Shown: positions 34,770-45,469 of the stretch, in pieces
How positions within the stretch are numbered: position 1 is the first letter of the stretch
Layout: each line of letters starts with the position of its first letter
Assembly (NCBI GenBank): GCA_013146195.2
Contig: CM028377.1
Location: 163,969,824-164,033,823, forward strand
Source of the DNA: Codonopsis lanceolata
Taxonomy: Eukaryota; Streptophyta; Magnoliopsida; Asterales; Campanulaceae
Direction of reading: 5' to 3'
Length of the DNA stretch: 64,000 bases
Notes under the pieces: model-generated
Database searches by the model: none
The model's input: the letters and a program-made list of their open reading frames with translations, nothing else
Told to the model about the DNA's origin: nothing
Translations under genes and position numbers: made by a program

Positions 34770-35695
34770 GCTCCCACTGACGTGTCTGTGACGGTTAAGT
34801 ATATGAGGAGAGGTTTATGTGTATGGGCTGGGGCTAGCACAGGAGGATTGGTAAGGTAGGCTTTTATTTTTTCGAAGGCTAGCTGGCATTTCTCGTCCCA
34901 GACTTGGTCAGTATTTTTCTTTAGAAGTTTGAAGAGGGGCCCACATGTGGTGGTGAGCTGTCTGATGAAGCGGCTGATATACTGTAGTCGGCCTAGGAAG
35001 CCTTTGACTTCTGTGGGAGTTTTTGGCTGTGGCATCTCTATGATAGCTTTGATCTTTGCCGGCTCGATCTCAATGCCTTGCTCAGTCACTAAGAATCCCA
35101 GGACCTTGCCTTTGGTGACCCCAAATGTGCATTTGGTGGGGTTGAGTTTCATTTGATGCTTTCTTAACCTTTCGAAGAACTTTCGAAGGTCTTTGATATG
35201 AGCACCGTTGGCGTCGCTGGAATGTACGATCATGTCGTCGACGTAGACTTCCATTTCTTTGTGGATCATGTCATGGAAGAGTGTGGTGGCGGCCCTTTGA
35301 TAAGTAGCCCCGGCATTTTTGAGCCCAAATGGCATGACAGTGTAGCAGTAGGTACCCCAAGGAGTGGTGAATGAAGTCTTCTCTTGGTCTTCTGCTGCCA
35401 TTTTAATTTGATTGTAGCCGAGCATGCCGTCGACGAAGGATCTGATTTTGTGAGCAGCAACAACATCTACCACAATATCAATGTTGGGTAGCGGGAAGTC
35501 ATCTTTAGGCGACGCTTTGTTGAGGTCGCGGAAGTCTACGCAGATTCGAACCTTCCCGTTGGGCTTGGGAACAGTCACTATGTTGGACAGCCAGATCAGG
35601 TATTCAACCACCCGAATGAAGTTGACATGGAGCTGCTTCATAATTTCTTCTTTGACTTGCAGTGACCATTTTGGTTTGATTCGGTGGAGCTTCTG
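34770..35695 (-). pseudogene. Tat reverse transcriptase, copy B
   Basis: Clear Ty3/gypsy RT: VPKPNGKVRICVDFRDLNKA, the first catalytic Asp region around FVDGMLGYNQI, FTTPWGTYCYTVMPFGLKNA, and the YVDD box at 35234-35245, followed by TKCTFGVTKGKVLGF and LGRLQYISRFI. The enzyme would copy the element's RNA to DNA. The frame is open from 35695 to the RNase H junction. It is separated from the upstream linker by one in-frame TAG just before QKLHRIKPKWS; copy A has AAG (Lys) in that place. Confidence 0.92.
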
Positions 35696-36637
35696 CTAGA
35701 TTGGCCGAGCATCTGGATAGATAGGGATCCGGTGTTCGACTATGGCGGGATCTAGCCCCGACATATCTTCATAGGACCAGGCAAAGATATCTACGAACTC
35801 TTTGAGGAGGTCGATGAGTGCTACCCGTTCAGAGCCTTGCAGGTAGTTGCCGATTTTGATTTCTTTGATTTGATTGTTCAGCCCCAGATTGATGATTGAC
35901 AAGTCTTCAGCTGCTGCTGCTGAGTGATGTTGTTCCTGTTGCTCAACTGACTTTACAAGCTCAAGCAAATATTTTTTATCTTTTGGGTCCATTTCATTAA
36001 ATGACTCATTATTATGATTATTTAATGTATCTTTCAATGTAGGTGCAACTAAGGAACAAGCAAAGACATTCATATTATCATTAATAGCAAACTGCACGGG
36101 GTTTATTACATTATTGAGGACCTGGGGCTTGAGATCCTCATTATAAGGGAGCAGATCGGTAGATGACCAATCCATAAAGCTAGGAGAAGGAAGGGGGATG
36201 GTATATCCGAAGCGGTCTACCAGTTCTGCGGGAGTCAAGAGTGTGTCGGTCGTAACGTACCAATTTTGCAGAGGCTTAGCAATGAGAAGCTCGAACGTAT
36301 CAGGGAGCTTGGCATATTCAGTGCATCCGTCTATCAAACCCAGGAAACTGTCTCCCAGGCCATCATCATCAAATAAGACCAGAGAATAGTCATCCTGATC
36401 TATAGACCAAGTGTTTTCAAAAGTGGCAGTTTTATATGTAGTGCTACGGGGCTCGAGGGTGACCTGTTCCATTTTGTCTGTGAGAAGACTGACATCTTCA
36501 AAGATTTCCCAACCAGGGCATCTTTTCCCATTTTGGTCTGTCCAGGGCTCAGGGAACATGAGATAGGCTTCTGTTTCCCCTTTCCTTATAAAGTAACCAT
36601 TTAAGGTTTTTCTGTATGGTTGGAGAGGGGGATGTGT
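35696..36637 (-). pseudogene. Tat gag-RT linker (upstream polyprotein part), copy B
   Basis: An open frame of 287 codons beginning at MFPEPWTDQNGK; it continues upstream without a stop to about 36637 (QPYRKTLNGYFIRKGETEAY). The part adjoining RT (EIKIGNYLQGSERVALIDLL, then FAWSYEDMSGLDP and IVEHRIPI) is typical of the segment before RT in Tat elements. Coding sequence stops abruptly at the LTR, so gag, protease and the primer-binding region have been deleted. The element cannot be autonomous. Confidence 0.8.
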
Positions 36638-38187
36638 GTAAGTAAACCAGAAAAAGAAAACCAGAGATAAAGAAAACGGGTTCGGAGGCTAAGTTACGAG
36701 TTGGGAAGGTGCTAGGCACCCAATTCGCCCTTTCGGTCTCAAAACGGTTTTTGGCTAAAGTATGCTTTTTTAATATTTATTTAACAGATAAATAAAGCAT
36801 TAACTGCCTACAAATACATCCATTACATCTATATTATTTACGGACTTGAAACAGTCTCTTTTACAAACAATTACAAATATACTTGAAAATATTTGGCCAT
36901 AGTAACGGCTACATTTAGTATTATTTCCTAACTAAATCCGGGCAAAGATAAGCTGCTATATATTTACATTGGACCGGATTGGAAATAATACTATTACAAA
37001 TAAAGACTTTAATGAATAAATAAAGCAAATAATTACAAACCTATCTAAAAACATTTTGCCATAATAACGACTACATTTAGTACTATTTCCTAATTAAATC
37101 CGGGCAGCACAACTGCTTATATGACTACATTGGGCCGGACTGGAAATAATACTTTTACAAACAAATGTAAAACTTTAAAAGTAAAAACTTACAGACAGCC
37201 TAGGGTGTGCTCGCTCTGTTCCTCGGGGAGAGAGAGTCTTTTTTTGTTGTTGTTGAAGTTGTGTGTTGTGTGTTGTGTGAATTTGGGCAGCGTGACTGCT
37301 CTGAAAGTTACTTTTCGGCCTCGGGATCGGGGCATGGTAACTGTTTGTTTTTGGTTGTTTGTTGGCTTGAGGTAGGCTGAAATCGGGCAGAATAACGACT
37401 TATTTCTGAGCGATTTGGCCTTTTAAATCGGGCAGAGCAACTGCTCTTTCCACGATTTTTGGACCGGGGAAAAAGGTTGGATACCTAGCTAGGGGGCTAA
37501 GGTACACTTCTATCGGTTGGTTTTGTGTTTGGAGGAAGTTTGGCAGAGTTTCGAGGCTTTTGAGGTGATCTCTCACTATCTCACACCGCTCTCTAATTCT
37601 CCAGTGTAACGTTAACGCGGAGTAGCTTGTCAAATGAAAGGTCCTCTGAAAATGATCGACTGAAGCCTCTATTTATAGGCTGAATCAGGGACACGGCAGG
37701 AATTAAAATTCCTTCATCGCGCATCAGATAGTGGTACACTGCGCTGGATTTGTTGCATTTTACGGCAACTATTTGGATGAACAGTGGCAGAGAGAGGAAT
37801 TTGGGCGCCATCCTCTTTCATTTTGGGCGCCATGCCCAATTCTTTTGGTAGCCACGCCCATTTCCTTCTTCATGCATCAAACGAGTGTACACTGTGCTGT
37901 GAGAGTTGTGAATTGCGGCAACTATTTGATGAACAACGCGTAGAGAATGAATTTGGGCGCCACCTCCTCCCATTTTGGGCGCCATGCCCAATTCTTTTGG
38001 TAGCCACGCCCAAATTTCAAACCTTGGCCTTTTTCAACACTTTAGTCCCTGCAATTCGCCCTTTTGCACATCCTGCTTTGTCCTTTTGAACTTTTGACCC
38101 TGTAACTTGACATTTGTTAATGTTTTAACAGGTCTTGATATTTTTTGTCATGTCACATACCAGGGGTACGAAATTGGGGTGTTTACA
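36638..38187 (-). mobile_element. Tat 5' LTR of copy B, about 1.55 kb
   Basis: The minus strand starts TGTAAACACCCCAATTTCG at 38187. It closely matches the LTR at 19430-20960. It has a minus-strand TATAAATA at 37670-37677 and U3 palindromes TTGGGCGCCATGCCCAA at 37823-37839 and 37975-37991, each preceded by a half-copy. The 3' end merges directly into pol coding sequence. The five bases outside the start are ACGTG; no matching duplication was found. Confidence 0.85.
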
Positions 38188-40453
38188 ACGTGGAGCATGT
38201 ACTGTGGAGGAGCAGGTGGAAGATGACAGAAGTTACAGACCTGCAAGAGTTGGTGCAGTCTATACTTTTCTCAGAGAGTGATGTGTCAGACTGTGTATCT
38301 GCTCTGTCCCTTGTTCAGTAATCATCGAAGGGGAAAGTGTGCAGCGTATCCACAAAAACTGGGATGACGTTTTTTTAAATCCAGAAGTCAACTTTGGAAG
38401 ATATAATTCAAACAGATATTCTAAAATATCTGAATTAATAATCTTTTTGAATATGTTGAGTTGGACATCTTGATTTCCTTTTGATCTTCAGATGCGTCAT
38501 ACAATTGTACATAAGCAGACAAGGCCTGCTGATGGAGCGTTGCTGAAGTCTGTTGGTGAAGACTACCGAAGGCTGTAAATTGTAACTAACTTTTTCTAAA
38601 GGCGAACTTCTATACACAGTTGTCACGCTAACTGGTACGCCACCCATTTATCCGCTAAGTTTAGAACAAAGTGTAATGTATGAGAAAATGCAAATCTAAA
38701 TTATAAATAAGAATAGATAGATTCTTCGCGACCATCATTTTCTGGTGGAGAAGAAGGATAGGTGATTTGCAAAGGGGATTGAGGTATTTAAGAAGAGATG
38801 GGTTCAGGATTGGCAGTAGAGTTAAGGAATGACCAGCAGGGTTAAAGTCTACTGGTTCTGGGATCGGAGGATTTGAGGATGTTGTTGTAGGATGATCTTG
38901 AGGAGTTGATGAAGTGGAAACTTGATTTATACATGTCTCAACATTATCAGAATCATCAGCAACATTTGGAGCAACTCATGGTTCTAATAAATCAAACTAA
39001 TCAAAAGTAACATGCATAGATTCTATGATTTTCAAAGAAGTTTTATTAAAAATGTGTGATGTTCTTGATTGTTTGGAATAGACTAGACAAATTCCTTTAT
39101 CTGCCTTTGTATCAAATTTACCTTCAATTATTTTCCATTATAAAGAATGTAACATTTACAACTGAATTTTTTTTAAAAAATACTATGTTTGGGACTCTTC
39201 CTCTCCATATTTCTTATGCAGTCTTATTATGGAATCTGTTTACCAGGGATCGATTCTAAGTGAAGCATGCAGTGTTGACGACTTCTGCCCAGAAGTATTT
39301 TGGAAGTTTAACTTCTACTAGCATAAATCTTGCTGCTTCAATAAGTGTTCTGTTCTTTTGTTCAACAACACCGTTCTGTTGAGGAATTCTGGAAGTAGAG
39401 AAGTTGTGGCCGATCCCATACTCATCACAATATTTTTCGATACGATTGTTCTTGAATTTGGTGTCATTGTCTGATCTTACGTCACTTATGTCTTCAAGAT
39501 TTTGAGTCTGAAGTCTTTTGAAAAGTGCGGTGACTAGATCGTATGTCTCATCTTTTGATGTCATTGTTTCGACCTATGTGAATCTAGAGTAGTCATAAAC
39601 TACTACAAGAGTGTACTTGTCTCCAGAGATGCTGACGATAATGATTGGTCCATGTTAGTCCCAAAGGGCACAATACTAGGCTAGAAGGGGGGGGGGTTGA
39701 ATAACCTAGTTCACTTTAAAACGTTTCTCGAAGAGTTTCTGTAACAAGCACTAACAACCTATGGAAAAGGTTGTAGTGGCGGAAGACTTGTAAGGAAGAT
39801 AGACTAAGTCTGCTGGTGAAGCACTACCAGTAGACTTGACTGATCACTTAAGTTTGATGCTCAAGGAAATAAGTTAATGAGCATATAATGAAATCAAACA
39901 GTAAGTACAAGATAATAAAGAACACATTTATTTTGAGATGGTTCGTACTATAAAGAATACGTCCACCACCAAAGCAGTCAATCATAGATTTGAAAGTGCA
40001 CTATGTTTTCCACTAGTTCTATTACAGAAATCTCTAATGGATCGTGTACAAAATATTTGACTTGTGTTTGGTGGGTGGTAGTGAATATCTGGGAAACAGA
40101 ATATTCACTGTGCTTGAAGAATAGTCAATGAATACAACAAGGTAAAGTAAATAAGTCGCAATTAATGTGCAGTCATCTTGGTGTTGTTGAGGACTTCGTT
40201 GATCACTTTGCGATCTCTTGAATGCACTAAGTAAGACGACTTGATGTTGTTGAATAAGTTCAAAGCATTAACTTCTTCAAGTCTTCAATGGTAGAATTTA
40301 TTTGCGAGCTTCCTTGATACCGTTGTAGAAGACGAAGTGAGTAACAACTCTATTAGGTTGGATGTATTAAATGCAAGGAGCTGTTTGTTGACTTCTTCTT
40401 CATCTGGAACTGATCAAGGTATGGAGAGGAATAGTTACTATATCGAGTAGGTG
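38188..40453 (-). mobile_element. Rearranged Sirevirus-like copia element
   Basis: On the minus strand, from the right: the last 801 bp of an LTR (39653-40453, ending GGGACTAACA), joined directly to the middle of integrase (39256-39652), then the integrase-RT linker down to about 38735, then the first part of an LTR (38188 to about 38735). Integrase is recognisable from YTLVVVYDYSRF, VRSDNDTKFKN, IPQQNGVVEQKNRTLIEAA and FWAEVVNTACFT. Primer site, gag, protease and early integrase are deleted. Both outer LTRs are truncated against Tat LTRs pointing away from each other. Confidence 0.78.
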
Positions 40454-43400
40454 TGTAGACACCCCAATTTTGTACCCCTGTTTAGACATGCCATAAAATA
40501 TGAAGACATGTCAAAAGGACTAACGGATGTCAAGTTACAAGGTTAAAAGTGCAAAAGGATGGAAGAATTAACAAATGGTGAATTGCAAGGAGGTGAAAGT
40601 GGCCAAAAATAGAAGAAAAACAAATGCGGGAGCGGCCTATTGTAAGACCCCGATTCCTGGTAGCTTGAGTTACGTACAATGCTCGCATTTCTTCTTTGGT
40701 TGATTGCTCGTTGGGTTTGTGAGAGAGTCTAGATGTGTATGAGAGATCACATTAAGACCAAAATACTTTTAATACATGCCATATAGTTGTGGACTTGCTA
40801 AAGTCACAAGTCGTAACTCGACGATAGTCGAAATGCGATGCAATTGAGAATTCGCTTGCGTTTCGTGTTCCTGACCTCGTTTTGGTCCTGGATCTTTACA
40901 TGATGATTAAATAACATGTTTGGATGCATTAGAAATCTAGTTGAATGTATTCCTTAAGTCTCGTGAAGTTTTGACGCTTCGAGGATAGCAATTCTCCTTA
41001 TCGCGTAGTTTGAGATTGAACCGTGTGAGCGTCTCGTCTTTCGGGAGTTCTTTTCTCCTATCTGTTGTTCATCATCTGAGTGACATTCATGCCTATTCTA
41101 TAGCCCTTTGAAGTGTTTATAATCATGTTCATAAAGTTTACATGTGGTCACGACGTTCAAAGTATAGTCGTCGTCATATGTTTGATTTCGCGAGTCGCGT
41201 TTTGTAAACGTATCGCTTTTCGTATTTTCCTTACACTTAGTTTTGGTGTAGCCTTGAGTATGTGTTTGGTACCTTTTATTAGTATTTTAACATGTTTTAA
41301 AACAATTATGTATGCTTGTTCGTTTGTTGTTTCAATCGTTGGGTTGTCCTGCGTAGTTTCGTCCGTTGTACAACAGTTACGGACTGATTTTGGTACACGG
41401 CTGAATTGTTTCGATCGAGGAACCCCCGAGAAAATTTTTGTTTGGTTTGGAATTTTTAAGGCTTTTACTTAAGACATTTACAGAGTGGCAGGAGAAGAAA
41501 TCGTGTCGTTTCGTCGAACGGTGTTCAAACTGGAGCCGTCGCAAGTTGGACGCGCGCACTGTAGCGCGTACTGTAGCAGTACGAGTAGCAGCACATTTTC
41601 TTGATTTTTTTGTTGCGAAATATCCATCCTACCCCTAAATAAACCCCTCCAAACACCCATACTTAGTCCTAGTGATGTCTTAACATGTGAGGGGAGTTAA
41701 TTAAAGTTTGATTAGTGGGTTTAATTAAGGAGGAACCCCCACAACATTTAGACACATTACCCACTTATTCCCTAACCCTTTTAGACCACAAACACCAAGT
41801 CTAACCTCTCATATTCAGCCATTGACTTCAAAAAACGGGATAGAGCTTCTTGAGAGCTAGAGAGAGAGAGTCTTCTAGGGTTCTTGAAGGTCCATCCATA
41901 GATTCCAAAGCTTGAGAGCTTCAATTCCCAAACCAAGCCATGGAATTGAAGAGGAGAACAAATCCCAACGATTGGAATTCCGAATTTGTGGCTTGAAGGA
42001 GCTGATTTGAGGTAAGTTACTACTCCTATTTCAATTTGTTTTTGACCCATTGACCCTAGGGAAAACAACCATTGTGCTATGTGAGGTCAATGGGTGCATT
42101 TAGGGCTTTTCTAGAGATGCCATGAACCCTAGATTTCTAAATAGAGATTTTGCTTGGATGAACCTACTTGGGACCTTGATTAGCATGTTATTAATGTGTA
42201 GAATAGCCTATTCATCCTTGTTATGTGATTTATTCATGTGTTGTGAGCATGATTGGTGAAGTTACTTGGAAGGGTATATGCCCAAATGATGAATTGGCTT
42301 GGATGAATATGATTAAAACCTTGATTAGTATAATATACATGAGTAGTATAGTATATTAATCCATTTTATGTGATTTGTTCATGTTTGGTAGGCATGATTG
42401 ATGAGTGACCTAAATGGGTTTAGGCACAAAAATGTGAAATTGCCATATGTTGCCTTGTTAAGTGTTTTGTTGGGATTATGTGGGTTTAATGAGCTTGGGA
42501 ATATGGTGATTGATGTTAGTTATGAACATGGGGAGGGTATTGTAGCCCAAGCTTCTATGCCCTAATTTTTGGAAAGTGTACATTAGATTCAATTGAGTCA
42601 TTATAAGTTTGATAACGTGCTTAACGAACTTGGGTTGAAATCCTACAAAGATTGGATTTCGTTTGATTAATGTTGTGAAATGCATAGTCTCCAAACTTTA
42701 AATGGAATTATGATTATGATGAACTTTATGGATTTTTAGGCTTGGGAATCAAGCCCGAATGAATATTGGGATTTTGTTGTACACTTTAATGAAATATTAA
42801 AGTGTGGATTTATGAAACACATAAAGAATGAAATGTAGTATTAAGAGGCCAATAAAATGATAATGAGCCTTGGGTTGAAACCCTACAATGTTTGGGTTTT
42901 GTTTGGTTATGATTGTGCACACCGGGTTTTTGGGTTTGTGTCCAATTGAGACATTCATGTTATGGAGACTTATTAGAAATATATTTTGAGCATGCTTGTT
43001 AGAGCACGGGACATTAGAGACCAACGTATGGTCACGAGTATAATTAAGAGAAGATTAAGAAAGAATCATCTCCTTAAGGATTTTGGTCGCGTGCATATGA
43101 AAGCACTTGTGAGAAAATGACTACAGAGTAGTCATGAGGTTCTTGAGTATGGTGTTAGTGATGTCGATCATATACGACGATTAGGACTATGATTGAGTCC
43201 GGTATACTTAAAATAAAGACTAAAATATTAAGTCTTGAATTGTGGATATTCTTAGACTAACGTAGTAGTCTTTGGTTTGATTTTGAGTTGAGGATTATTG
43301 TAGACCTCACATTATGATTTATTAAGCTTATATACTATCTTTGATTTGGGTGATGACTTGAGGAATAATGAGTACCTTAATATGTGATTCTTGAACTAAA

Positions 43401-45460
43401 CTTGTAACTTGTAAGTTTGTTGAACATGTTGGTCATATGCAAATATATGCATTGTTCATGAGATTTCGTAGAGCATTATGTCCTACTTGTTTATATGCAA
43501 ATATGTGCATGGTTTATGAGATGTTGTAGAGCATTATGTCCTACATGATTTAATGAGCCCGATATTAATGAACTTGGTCTCATTGGTTTATGCAAGTAAA
43601 TATCTACTTGATCATTTTGGTTTAAGTCCAGCTGGCGGGTTTGGTCGTAGTGTCGGCAATGTGACGATTCATAGTCTTTGGAAACAATCGCTATGAATCG
43701 TTGCATGGGTTCCCTTTCTCCTCACTATTTGGCCAATAATGGGATGTGGTCTCGAGATAGAGCCATCTAGCCTAATTTCGAGCTCCCATTTCTCATCCGG
43801 GGATTGGATGAATGTAACGAGTACTCATTAAAGGAAAACTGATGAGTTGTGATTATTTGGGGAATGAACCCAAGGTATGATTGGTTGGGTGTTGAACCCG
43901 GATTTTGGTTTGAGGATGAATCCCATGGTAAGTTTGGTTGGGTGTTGGACCCGGATTTTGGTTGTAACGGTTCGATTTACGTTTCTTGTTACACATATTT
44001 AATTATGAGCATTTATATGAAAGATATTATGCTACATGATTTATGTGAGTTTTTGTGCTTTGAAAATTAAGTACATGTTTCTTGTTGGTATACTAGTATG
44101 ATACCATGATTTTATATATGCTTGTGCATTATTCCATGCCATGACATAATATGCCATACAGTTGCATTTAGTAACTTCTTGGGTCATTATGACTCACTCG
44201 TGTGGTTGTTTTCCTAGTGTGTGCAGTGATCCCGTTAGTACGCGCGGCGACTTCGGATAGCGATTTCTAGCAGGTGGTCTTCCAGGCAATAAGCTTGGAG
44301 ATATTATTATTATTATTGTATTTGTTTGTGAGACACGGATGTAAAGTTACATAGACTTTACTGGGTAGTTTATGTTAGTATTTTATTGCTATGTATTTGG
44401 GAGTCGGCTAATATAGCCGAGTTGTTGTATCTTTTAGAAGTTGTTTCCGTTGTCATTTCGAGCATGTGTGGCTCGTTTATTCTAGTACTGAGTTATTGTT
44501 GTTTCTATCTCCGAAAGCTTTAGTCGTGAGATCTTGGTTGGTGGTTTAGTATTTGAAATAATATTGTTGTAGTTGAATTGTCCCTCCGGCATGTTATAGC
44601 CGTTGAGTGGTTGTTTATCAGGTTGGGACTTTGTTGGTTTGCCGTCCTTTAGATGCCGATGGTTTGTTGCGCGTGTCTAATATTGCGTCACGTGCGTCGA
44701 ATTTTTGGGCCGAGAGATTTACTATCTCTTTGGTTGTTTTTTTATTTTGGAGCTTGTTAGCTCGGGTCCCATTTTGTTTTTGCTTCCGCAGGTTTTAGTT
44801 GTTATTATTCCGTAACGCCGTTATGGCTTTGTCTTCCAGTCTCGAGCTTGTTGGCTCATCTTTTGACTCGCACCATTATGCTTAGTAGGTGCTTGTCTGT
44901 CTCTTAGCTTGTCCTGACGGCACGACCTTGGGATCTCGTCTTGGGATCCGGGTCGGGTCGTCACACCTATAGCCAAAATGGGCGTTGCGCCCAAAAGAGC
45001 TACAGGCGGCACCCATTTGTGGTGTAGGTAGCACCCACAATCCTCATGTGCACTACTAAAAATGGTTGTTGGTGCAATTACTTCATCGCATGGTACGAGC
45101 ATTTGAAGCACAGAAGATAATATCTGATGATCCTTCACTATTACATAAGCCCAACTCTCAGCCTATAAATACAGGGGTTGACCAGTGCCCAAACAACGAA
45201 GAACTTTACAGAGAAAAATTATACGAGTTACGTTGTGAGTTTTCATATCCAACCTCCAAGATCCGTTAGGCTTCCGTAACCTTGCCTAAACACATAAACT
45301 CTCTGGCCAAAGTAAACCTTAGTTACCCTACTAGGTTTCTGCCCTATTTCACCGGTTCCAAAATCTCAGAAAGAGCAGTTGCCCTGCCCACATCCAGATG
45401 TCAAATCTAGTAAAAACAAGCAGTTGCTCAGCCGATTTCATACTCGACCACAACGATAAA
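40454..45460 (+). mobile_element. Tat LTR, plus orientation, split by a solo LTR
   Basis: Starts TGTAGACACCCCAATTTTG at 40454. It runs to 40640, is interrupted by the 4.3-kb solo LTR, and resumes at 44971 with the GGGCGTTGCGCCC palindrome (44979-44993), a TATAAATA at 45164-45171 and R/U5-like GCAGTTGCCCTGCCC sequence. It fades out near 45460 where the ACCAATGTG array begins. Confidence 0.75.
40641..44965 (+). mobile_element. Complete solo LTR, 4325 bp, with 5-bp target duplication
   Basis: Ends TGTAAGACCCCGATTCC and GGTCGGGTCGTCACA, with the direct repeat CCTAT at 40636-40640 and 44966-44970. It is homologous in full to the minus-strand LTR at 26223-30419 and to the LTR start at 63087-64000, which carries a primer site and chromovirus-like gag; hence the tentative Tekay/Del assignment. 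No internal region remains, so this is a solo LTR left by recombination. The dyad TGGGTCATTATGACTCA is at 44180-44196. Open frames inside are not coding. Confidence 0.9.
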
Positions 45461-45469
45461 CAACATTAA

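Noticed and set aside
38188..40453. Single target duplication shared by the two Tat LTRs flanking the copia piece
   Set aside because: Flanking bases are ACGTG on one side and AGGTG on the other, and the LTRs face away from each other, so they are not ends of one insertion.
41113..41660. 119-codon frame in the solo LTR
   Set aside because: Inside a defined LTR with target duplication; no similarity to proteins and no matching frame in the inverted copy.
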